From contig JASLEN010000218.1 of assembly GCA_030151105.1 (NCBI GenBank), positions 1-7,850 on the forward strand: a stretch of DNA of 7,850 bases, given 5' to 3'. Below the pieces are notes generated by a model. The model did not search any database. It was not told the DNA's origin and worked only from the letters and a program-made list of their open reading frames with translations. Both the position numbers and the translations under genes were made by a program. The stretch's first letter is position 1. The number at the start of each line of letters is the position of its first letter. Below are positions 1-6,234 of the stretch, in pieces. This stretch comes from Dysgonomonas sp. (GTDB lineage Bacteria; Bacteroidota; Bacteroidia; Bacteroidales; Dysgonomonadaceae).

Positions 1-386
1 TGAAAGGATTGAAAGAATGCAATCCAACTTTAAACTTGAGTGATACTAAAGTTTTATTAGAAGAAATACTAAGAGAAAGAGCTTGTGAACTAGGTTTTGA
101 GGATGTTAGATTTTTTGATCTAATAAGACATAAAAGAGAACAAGACTTCAAAAAAGTACTGCATGGTCTGCGTATCTATAGAGCTGATGGTATCAATGAT
201 TCGTGGTCAGATAAGCCAGCTGCAGATAGAGGACCACGCCCTACAGAGTTTAGATATGAAGTCTTTGAATTGAATAATTCGAAAAGAATCTGGTGGACAA
301 GTTTTAGCACCAAATGGTATCTAACAGCATTTGCTCCCAATGAAATCAACAAGGATTATGGTTTAACACAAAATCCAGGTTGGTGA
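1..386 (+). CDS. susD: SusD/RagB-family outer-membrane lipoprotein, C-terminal end only (5' truncated by window)
   Basis: The reading frame is open to the left edge (first whole codon at base 3) and ends in TGA at 384-386, giving 127 residues of a protein that should be about 500-650 long. The stretch RERACELGFEDVRFFDLIR, from about residue 24 of the visible part, is the SusD C-terminal signature (glutamate/arginine helix, then G-x-x-x-R-F/Y-x-D). The protein closes with LTQNPGW, a common SusD ending. SusD proteins sit on the outer surface and act as a lid that hands oligosaccharides to a SusC channel. This tail differs clearly from the SusD at 3474-5168 (for example FEDVRFFDLIR against FEGHRFWDVRRW), so the two are different SusD subtypes and not a recent duplicate. 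Its own SusC partner is expected upstream, outside the window. It is followed after 38 bases by the start chosen for the next susC, which suggests co-transcription. Confidence 0.9.
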   Translation, partial: KGLKECNPTLNLSDTKVLLEEILRERACELGFEDVRFFDLIRHKREQDFKKVLHGLRIYRADGINDSWSDKPAADRGPRPTEFRYEVFELNNSKRIWWTSFSTKWYLTAFAPNEINKDYGLTQNPGW

Positions 387-395
387 TGAGGAAGA

Positions 396-424
396 GAATA
401 ATTTTTAACCTTAGAAAATTCAAG
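396..424 (+). repeat. A/T-rich leader of susC, shared with the susD leader
   Basis: These 29 bases directly before the chosen susC start match 3440-3468, in front of susD, at 25 of 30 aligned columns with one gap in each copy. Common blocks in order are GAATA, TTTTA, ACCTTA, AAAATT and AAG. The arms AATTTT (400-405) and AAAATT (415-420) can pair, leaving ACCTT in the loop. There is no Shine-Dalgarno sequence, as is usual in Bacteroidota. The element may be a translation leader or an ancestral copy; with such A/T-rich sequence, part of the likeness could be chance. Confidence 0.4.
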
Positions 425-3421
425 ATGAGAAATAAAATAGTAGCATTCATCGTTTTTGCAACTTCCTTCTCGGCTTTTGTGCAAGCACAAGACAAGATAA
501 AAGGGAAGGTGCTAGATAGATGGAATCAACCCATATCTGGAGCACAAGTGTCCATTTTGGACAATCCTTTGGTAAAAACAGTTACCACACGAGATGGTGC
601 ATTTGATATTGACAATATTGGAGCAACTAAGATATTAGTTGACATACCCGAAAAAGGACAACAAGTAGTTGACCTCGCAAATTCTAATCTTCAGAATTTA
701 GAAATTGTAATGCCTTATGAGTCCAAATCAGTAAATCTAGGATTTGGTATAAAACAAACTGTAGCCCAATCTACAGCAGCCATCTCAAAAGCAGAAGCTA
801 AAGATATCAATAAACGTTCAGCATTTAACCTTGCAAATTCATTGTATGGCAATGCTCTGGGATTGACTTCGCTGCAAAAATCGGGTGCAAAGTGGGAAGA
901 GTATCCAGCTTTTTCTATTAGAGGTATCAAGACCTTAGCGAGTAATGATGTGCTCATCCTTGTAGATGGATTTGAGCGTCCTATTGATAATATAACAATA
1001 GAAGAAGTTGAATCTGTATCTATTTTGCGTGATGCAGCTGCAGTTGCATTATACGGTTACAGAGGAGTAAACGGAGTGATAGCTGTGGAAACAAAAAGAG
1101 GGAAGTATAATTCTCGTGAAATTAATGTCAATTTTGATCATGGTTTCACAAGACAGCGTTCGACTCCCGATTTTGCAAACTCATACACTTATGCAAGAGC
1201 ATTGAATGAAGCATTGGCGAATGATGGAAAAACTCCACGATATAATCAGCATGAATTGGTCGCATTTAGAGATCAAACTCATCCATATTTATATCCAGAT
1301 GTGGATTGGCTTGGCGAAACATTCCGTAATCATGGAGCTTCGGATATCTATAATATCAACTTTAGAGGTGGAGGTTCTAAAATGAGGTACTACACTATGC
1401 TCAACTTGGAGAATAATAGTGGTTTCATGAAAGAACCTAGTACCAAAACTAGCTATAAAACGCAAGAGGCTTATTCAAAAGCTAATTTGCGTATCAACTT
1501 GGACGTCGATATCACTCAATCAACAATAATGAAGGTAGGTTTGCTTGGTATTTTGGAAGAGTTTCGACGTCCAGGTTTGAATTCAGATAATCTGATGAAC
1601 AAACTATATACAGTTCCTTCTGCAGCATATCCTGTAAAAACCGAAGATGGTATATGGGGCGGAAATGCTACTTGGGGAGCCAATATGAATCCTGTGGCTT
1701 TAGCGCAAGCTAGAGGCTTCTCTAAGGGGCATAACAGAGCCTTGTATGCTGACATACAGCTGACTCAAAAGCTAGATTTTCTGACAGATGGTTTGAGTGC
1801 AACAGCGAGAGTAGGGTATGATAACCTAGCCAAATACTGGGAGGGTTCTATCAGAGAATATTTGTTTGCTAGTGATGTTGCAGATATGTCAACGGGTATG
1901 CCTACAAATATAGACCGCTATACTGGAGGTAAATCGGGTGATGATGCAAGTTTTGACAGAAAGTTGGATAGCGAGACTCGTCACTTTAATATGGTTGGTA
2001 GTGTTGATTACCTCAACCGTTTTGGAATGCATGGTATTTCAAGCTCATTCATTTATTCCTATGATAGGAGAGTAAGAAATGGACAACATAATACTCTTTT
2101 TAGACAAAATTTCGCAGGTCATTTTCACTATGATTTTGACAAAAGATATATCGCCGAATTAAGTCTTGTAGCATCAGGATCAAACAGATTAGCCAAGGGT
2201 GCTAAATATGCATTCTCTCCTACAATATCTGCGGCATGGGTTCTGAGTAACGAAGATTTCTTTAAGTCAGCATATATTGATTTCTTGAAGGTAAGAGCAT
2301 CAGCAGGTATTATTCATGCAGATAATATTCCATATCAGAACTATTGGAATCAAGACTTTGGAGGAGGTGGAGGCTATCCAATTGATGATAATTTTGGAGG
2401 TGGAGGTGGACTCGAAGAGGGACGTCTTCCTGTATTGAATCCAAGAAAAGAACGAGCTAAGAAATTAAACTTTGGGCTAGATGTATCAGCCTTCAAAGGC
2501 ATTGTATTCACAGCAGATGCATTTTATGAGAGACGTGATAATATTTTCGTGTCCTCAGATGGAGCTACTTCAGCTGTTATCGGAGGGTCGAGAGCTTATG
2601 TGAATGCAGGAATTGTGGACAGTTATGGTTTTGAAACAGGTCTTACGGTGGATAAAAAAGTGGGACAAGTTGATATTCATCTAGGAGGTAAGTTTACTCT
2701 TGCCAAAAATGAAATCAAAGAACAACTAGAAGAGGCTAGAGCGCACGACTATCTACGTAGAACAGGACATCCTGTAGGACAAGTGTTTGGTTTGCAGGCT
2801 ATCGGATACTTCGTAGATCAGCATGATATTGCAAATAGTCCTACGCAACAGTTTTCAGAAGTGAAAGCAGGTGATATCAAGTATAAAGACCAAAATGGCG
2901 ATGGTATTATCAATAGCGACGATGAGGTAGCTATTGGCTACAATACACAAGTACCAGAGATGTATTTCTCTTTCGATTTTGGAGTAGAGTGGAAAGGTTT
3001 TGGACTATCTGCTACTTTGCAAGGTGTGGGCAATTATAGTACCATGCTTAATACACAAAGTGTATATAAACCTTTGGTAAACAACACGACAGTGTCAAAT
3101 CATTATTTCGAAAATAGATGGACCCCTGCAACTCCTTTTGCAAAATATCCACGATTGACAACGGAGAGTAATGAGAATAATTATCGTAACAACACGGTTT
3201 GGTTGGCAGATGCTTCGTACTTGAAATTAAGAAATTGTGAGGTGTACTATAAGTTCCCCAAAGAGATGATTTCGAAGTTGAAGATGAATAATGCAAAGTT
3301 ATATGTGAGAGGTGTTGATCTCTTAACTTTTGACAAACTAGATGTTGGCGATCCAGAGAATACAGGAGTAGGGTATCCACTAACCAAATCAGTGCATGTT
3401 GGATTTGCCATTGGATTCTGA
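425..3421 (+). CDS. susC: SusC/RagA-family TonB-dependent outer-membrane oligosaccharide transporter
   Basis: A complete 998-residue protein, the usual SusC length. Residues 1-21 form a signal peptide (MRNK, a hydrophobic core, then VQA|Q for signal peptidase I). Residues about 24-95 are the carboxypeptidase-D-like regulatory domain (KGKVLDRWNQPISGAQV). A plug domain follows, with LVDGFE at about 179 and ALYGYRGVNGVIAVETKRG typical of SusC. The rest is the beta-barrel, ending in VGFAIGF with the terminal aromatic residue used for barrel assembly. An EF-hand-like loop, DQNGDGIINSDDE, lies at 822-834. Two five-glycine runs occur at 646-650 and 658-662. There is no N-terminal secretin/TonB short domain, so sigma/anti-sigma signalling through this protein is unlikely. 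In-frame starts also exist at 383 (GTG) and 386 (ATG overlapping the previous stop), but ATG 425 gives a normal signal peptide and has a leader like that of susD, so it is preferred. It should import the released oligosaccharides together with the SusD at 3474. Confidence 0.95.
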   Translation: MRNKIVAFIVFATSFSAFVQAQDKIKGKVLDRWNQPISGAQVSILDNPLVKTVTTRDGAFDIDNIGATKILVDIPEKGQQVVDLANSNLQNLEIVMPYESKSVNLGFGIKQTVAQSTAAISKAEAKDINKRSAFNLANSLYGNALGLTSLQKSGAKWEEYPAFSIRGIKTLASNDVLILVDGFERPIDNITIEEVESVSILRDAAAVALYGYRGVNGVIAVETKRGKYNSREINVNFDHGFTRQRSTPDFANSYTYARALNEALANDGKTPRYNQHELVAFRDQTHPYLYPDVDWLGETFRNHGASDIYNINFRGGGSKMRYYTMLNLENNSGFMKEPSTKTSYKTQEAYSKANLRINLDVDITQSTIMKVGLLGILEEFRRPGLNSDNLMNKLYTVPSAAYPVKTEDGIWGGNATWGANMNPVALAQARGFSKGHNRALYADIQLTQKLDFLTDGLSATARVGYDNLAKYWEGSIREYLFASDVADMSTGMPTNIDRYTGGKSGDDASFDRKLDSETRHFNMVGSVDYLNRFGMHGISSSFIYSYDRRVRNGQHNTLFRQNFAGHFHYDFDKRYIAELSLVASGSNRLAKGAKYAFSPTISAAWVLSNEDFFKSAYIDFLKVRASAGIIHADNIPYQNYWNQDFGGGGGYPIDDNFGGGGGLEEGRLPVLNPRKERAKKLNFGLDVSAFKGIVFTADAFYERRDNIFVSSDGATSAVIGGSRAYVNAGIVDSYGFETGLTVDKKVGQVDIHLGGKFTLAKNEIKEQLEEARAHDYLRRTGHPVGQVFGLQAIGYFVDQHDIANSPTQQFSEVKAGDIKYKDQNGDGIINSDDEVAIGYNTQVPEMYFSFDFGVEWKGFGLSATLQGVGNYSTMLNTQSVYKPLVNNTTVSNHYFENRWTPATPFAKYPRLTTESNENNYRNNTVWLADASYLKLRNCEVYYKFPKEMISKLKMNNAKLYVRGVDLLTFDKLDVGDPENTGVGYPLTKSVHVGFAIGF

Positions 3422-3439
3422 AAAATAAGTAATTGCTAT

Positions 3440-3468
3440 GAATAGGTTTTATACCTTATAAAATTAAG
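3440..3468 (+). repeat. A/T-rich leader of susD, second copy of the susC leader, with a small hairpin
   Basis: This lies in the 52-base susC-susD spacer and matches 396-424 (25 of 30 aligned columns). It contains a perfect inverted repeat, TTTTATA (3447-3453) and TATAAAA (3457-3463), with a CCT loop, and two G-T pairs could extend the stem. It also overlaps a dyad AGGT-N5-ACCT at 3444-3456. The hairpin is too A/T-rich to be a strong terminator; it may mark an RNA-processing or translation-control site between susC and susD. That role is inference. Confidence 0.4.
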
Positions 3469-3473
3469 AAATT

Positions 3474-5168
3474 ATGAGAATTAAGAATAAAATAATAATA
3501 CTCTGTCTATGTCTTGCATCATTGATCTCGTGTCAAGATGACTTAGATTACAATGAGTTTGTGACATACGACAAGGAGCAAATTTTCTCTAGTTTTGGTC
3601 GAACAAGAGATTATGTAAACAATATATACTCGTATCTAGATTATGATTACGGAAACTTTGGAGGAGGAATGTTATCATCTGCGTCGGATGAGGCAGAATA
3701 TGCTTGGACATCTTCAAGCATCCACGACTTTTATAATGGAGCGTGGAGTCCAACAAATTCGAAAGCCGATGTCTGGAACAATCATTATTCGGGGATTAGA
3801 GCGGCTAATTTTTTCTTAGAAGAATGTGCTGGTAGAACGTTTGATGATTTCAAAAATAACAAAGAGTATGAAGATGAAATGACTCGTTTCAATCGTTATC
3901 AGTACGAGGTACGATTTCTTAGAGCTTATCTATATTTCAATCTAGTAAAGCACTTCAAAGATGTACCTCTAGTGCTTAATGTTCTCTCAGAAGAAGAAGC
4001 AAATTCGGTAGAACGAGACGCTCACACTAAAGTTCTCGACTTTGTGATAGAAGAATGCGATGCCATTTTTGAAGAACTTCCTATCATCAGAAAATCACCC
4101 TTCAAGGATCCTTTCAACGAAACAGGTCGAATTAGTGGTATTGCCGTAAAAGCATTGAAGGCGAGAGTCTTGCTTTACTATGCAAGCCCCCTCTACAACC
4201 CTACTAATGAAAGTGCACTCTGGCAGAAAGCAGCCATTGCAAATAAAGAAGTGATAGACCTTAGTCTGGCAAATGGCATAGCTTTAGGTAAGTACACCGA
4301 TTTGTGGGGAACAGATAGTTACAAGTCAGCCGAAGGAATTTTTATGAGACGTATTGGAGATTTAAACTCTTTAGAGTCTGCTAACTTCCCTATTGGAGTA
4401 GAGGGTGGTCAGTCTGGCAATTGTCCAACACAGACCTTGGTGGATGCGTATGGAATGAAAACAACAGGACTGGCGTGGGATGCAGCGGGTAGCGGCTATG
4501 ATGAAAACAATCCGTATGCAAATAGAGATCCTCGTATGGGAATGACCATTGCTAAGAATGGGGATATTGGGTGGCCAGCATATAATACCAATGCTCTAGA
4601 AATTTTTGTTGGAGGAAGAAATGCTGCACCTATATCAGGAGCTACACCAACAGGATATTATCTCAAGAAACATTTAGATAATACAGTTGATTTGCGTCCA
4701 GCTAGTTCCAATAGTAAGCGCCACTCATGGGTAACATATCGTTTGGGTGAGTTCTATCTCAACTATGCTGAGGCTACTTTCAACTATTTGGGTGGAGCAG
4801 ATGCCTCTAATGCAGATCTTGCAATGACGGCTCGTGAAGCTGTTAATGTGATTCGTAAGAGAACAGGAGTGGACATGCCTAATCTGCCTGCTGGGATGTC
4901 TAATGCAGATTTCGAAAAAGCGTATATGAACGAAAGAATGGTAGAACTTGCTTTCGAAGGTCACCGCTTTTGGGATGTGAGACGTTGGAAGAAAGGAGAA
5001 TTGATGACAGAAATTACAAGAATGAAGATTACCAAAGACAATTCGGGCGCATTGACCTATACTCGTGAAAAGAAAATGAGACTATGGAATGACAAAATGT
5101 ATTTTTTTCCTATCCCTGATGGAGAGCGCAGAAAGAATGCAAATTTGACTCAAAATCCAGGATGGTAA
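3474..5168 (+). CDS. susD: SusD/RagB-family surface glycan-binding lipoprotein, partner of the preceding SusC
   Basis: A complete protein of 564 residues, normal for SusD. The signal peptide ends in the lipobox LISC with the lipidated Cys at residue 20, and the next residues are Q-D-D, an acidic stretch like the Bacteroidota signal that sends lipoproteins to the cell surface. The N-terminal half has the SusD pattern of Tyr/Trp-rich helices (for example VWNNHYSGIRAANFFLEEC and FNRYQYEVRFLRAYLYFNLV). The C-terminal signature NERMVELAFEGHRFWDVRRW spans 486-505, and the protein ends in LTQNPGW. It should cover the SusC channel as a hinged lid and bind the target glycan. It lies 52 bases after susC and 18 bases before the next gene, so one transcript is likely. 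ATG at 3474 is the only start that gives a proper lipoprotein signal. Confidence 0.95.
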   Translation: MRIKNKIIILCLCLASLISCQDDLDYNEFVTYDKEQIFSSFGRTRDYVNNIYSYLDYDYGNFGGGMLSSASDEAEYAWTSSSIHDFYNGAWSPTNSKADVWNNHYSGIRAANFFLEECAGRTFDDFKNNKEYEDEMTRFNRYQYEVRFLRAYLYFNLVKHFKDVPLVLNVLSEEEANSVERDAHTKVLDFVIEECDAIFEELPIIRKSPFKDPFNETGRISGIAVKALKARVLLYYASPLYNPTNESALWQKAAIANKEVIDLSLANGIALGKYTDLWGTDSYKSAEGIFMRRIGDLNSLESANFPIGVEGGQSGNCPTQTLVDAYGMKTTGLAWDAAGSGYDENNPYANRDPRMGMTIAKNGDIGWPAYNTNALEIFVGGRNAAPISGATPTGYYLKKHLDNTVDLRPASSNSKRHSWVTYRLGEFYLNYAEATFNYLGGADASNADLAMTAREAVNVIRKRTGVDMPNLPAGMSNADFEKAYMNERMVELAFEGHRFWDVRRWKKGELMTEITRMKITKDNSGALTYTREKKMRLWNDKMYFFPIPDGERRKNANLTQNPGW

Positions 5169-5186
5169 ATTGATAAAAATATAATT

Positions 5187-6068
5187 ATGAAACATATATA
5201 TAAATTTCTGATACTATCTCTAGTGCTGTCTGGACTAAGTAGTTGTAGTGGAGATTATGATTCTTTTCTCGAAGAATATAAGTATGAAGGCACACCGAGT
5301 AAAGTAAGTAATATTGTGGCAGAATCTTTGCCAGGTGCTATCAAATTAAAATGGGATGTTCCTTCTGATTCCAATTACTATTTTGTGCAAATAAAATACT
5401 ATGATCACAGGACAGAAGAGGAGAAGGCAGCAATAGCAACAGCCAAAACCAATGAATTAATCATTCCTAACACTTTGGCAAAATTTGGGAAGTATGAGTT
5501 TACTTTTCAGTCTTTCAATGATAGAAAAATAGGAAGCGAGATTCAGCGAATAGAGGCTTTGTCGGGTAAAGCACCTATACAAGAGAATATTCAGGCTACC
5601 AAAATAGATTTAAAGGCTGAGAATTTGAGCACCAATGCACAAGAGCCTAGCGAAGGGCACATCTCCAACTTATTGGATGGTAATGGAAATACTTTTTTTC
5701 ATACCCAGTGGAGTGGAGGTGATACTAGACCGCCTCTTCCGCACTATATGGATATAAAGTTGGATGAGCCTTTGTCTGCATTTAGATTCTACTATTTAAA
5801 TAGAAATGGTTCTGAAGCAGCTCCTGAACATGTTGATATCTACGTTAGCAATGATGGTAAGGAGTGGACGGAATTGACAAAGATTAGAGGAGGCTTGCCG
5901 TCAGGTTCTCGAGGAGAATACACCTCCGAAATACTTCAGTCCGAAACTCCATTTACTTATCTACGTTGGTCTGTTACACAAGTTTATGGAATGAAAGGAT
6001 ATTGGAATATGGCAGAGTTTTCTTTATATGACATACAAATAGAAATAATAGATCCAGAGCAAGACTAA
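5187..6068 (+). CDS. Discoidin-domain (F5/8 type C) surface lipoprotein, probable PUL glycan-binding protein
   Basis: A complete 293-residue protein. The signal peptide ends in the lipobox LSSC (Cys20), followed by S-G-D-Y-D, so it should be a lipoprotein, probably at the cell surface. Residues about 36-125 look like an FN3-type beta-sandwich of the kind found at the start of such PUL lipoproteins (VSNIVAESLPGAIKLKWDVP, similar to the DUF4959/DUF4998 group). Residues about 130-285 form a discoidin or CBM32-like fold: ISNLLDGNGNTFFHTQWS from 159, then PHYMDIKLDEP, VDIYVSNDGKEWTEL and a closing YWNMAEFSLYDI. No catalytic motif is seen. Its place directly after susD, 18 bases downstream, is where SusE/SusF-like or SGBP proteins are encoded, so a role in holding the polysaccharide at the surface is likely. 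A hairpin follows the gene. The ligand cannot be told from the sequence. Confidence 0.85.
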   Translation: MKHIYKFLILSLVLSGLSSCSGDYDSFLEEYKYEGTPSKVSNIVAESLPGAIKLKWDVPSDSNYYFVQIKYYDHRTEEEKAAIATAKTNELIIPNTLAKFGKYEFTFQSFNDRKIGSEIQRIEALSGKAPIQENIQATKIDLKAENLSTNAQEPSEGHISNLLDGNGNTFFHTQWSGGDTRPPLPHYMDIKLDEPLSAFRFYYLNRNGSEAAPEHVDIYVSNDGKEWTELTKIRGGLPSGSRGEYTSEILQSETPFTYLRWSVTQVYGMKGYWNMAEFSLYDIQIEIIDPEQD

Positions 6069-6097
6069 AAAGGTAAAGAAGAACTTAGTGATAAATC

Positions 6098-6128
6098 AAT
6101 AGCCTATAGCGTGAGTTTATAGGCTATT
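6098..6128 (+). terminator. Hairpin after the susC-susD-SGBP genes, likely intrinsic terminator or attenuator
   Basis: A perfect 11-bp inverted repeat, AATAGCCTATA (6098-6108) and TATAGGCTATT (6118-6128), encloses a 9-base loop. It begins 30 bases after the stop of the discoidin lipoprotein gene. The base following is A/T-rich (ATATAGACATAAATAA) but not a clean T run, so termination may be partial. That would let some transcripts read into the GH43-GH16 gene while a separate promoter serves it as well. Confidence 0.55.
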
Positions 6129-6164
6129 ATATAGACATAAATAATTAGTGACGTACTTTTAAGC

Positions 6165-6191
6165 TATAACTATCAATGAGAGTTATACTTG
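6165..6191 (+). promoter_or_regulatory. 23-bp near-perfect dyad overlapping a -7-like box: candidate operator/promoter of the enzyme gene
   Basis: A dyad centred on A6176 spans 6165-6187. Its outer arms TATAACT and AGTTATA are perfect complements, and the inner TCA/TGA also pair, so 10 of 11 positions match (the one failure is A6172 against G6180). The right arm overlaps TATACTTG at 6184-6191, one base off the Bacteroidota -7 consensus TAnnTTTG. No good TTTG -33 box is found; TTTT at 6157-6160 is the nearest, 23 bases away, so the promoter call is weak. The dyad could instead be an RNA stem. No regulator gene is in the window. Confidence 0.35.
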
Positions 6192-6205
6192 GATGGACAA
6201 TAAAT

Positions 6206-6218
6206 AGGTCTGAGACCT
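6206..6218 (+). repeat. 13-bp perfect dyad in the leader of the GH43-GH16 gene
   Basis: AGGTCTGAGACCT is a perfect palindrome around G6212 and ends 16 bases before the ATG at 6235. The susC-susD spacer holds AGGT-N5-ACCT at 3444-3456, ending 17 bases before the susD ATG, and both are preceded by AAT or AATA and followed by TTA and an A-rich stretch. As RNA it could form a 5-bp stem with a TGA loop next to the start codon. Function unknown; a regulator site or translation-control hairpin are both possible. Confidence 0.4.
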
Positions 6219-6234
6219 TAAAAACTTTATTTTG

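Noticed and set aside
366..386. Identical LTQNPGW ending of both SusD proteins as proof of recent duplication
   Set aside because: This ending is common across the SusD family, and the sequences just before it differ strongly.
380..424. Earlier in-frame susC starts (TTG 380, GTG 383, ATG 386 overlapping the previous stop)
   Set aside because: They add a highly basic stretch (MRKRIIFNLRKFK) in front of an already complete signal peptide, and the leader directly before ATG 425 resembles that of susD. ATG 386 with translational coupling cannot be fully excluded.
715..957. Minus-strand open frame inside susC
   Set aside because: It lies wholly within the well-supported susC plug region, shows no domain pattern and has no separate start context; it is a shadow of the real frame. 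The same holds for 1516-1755 and 3048-3380.
4725..4964. Minus-strand open frame inside susD
   Set aside because: It is antisense to the conserved SusD C-terminal region, is rich in Ser/His/Cys as antisense shadows often are, and has no recognisable motif.
6155..6162. TACTTTTA as a -7 promoter box for the enzyme gene
   Set aside because: It matches TAnnTTTG except for the last base but has no TTTG-like -33 element upstream; such matches are frequent in A/T-rich spacers.
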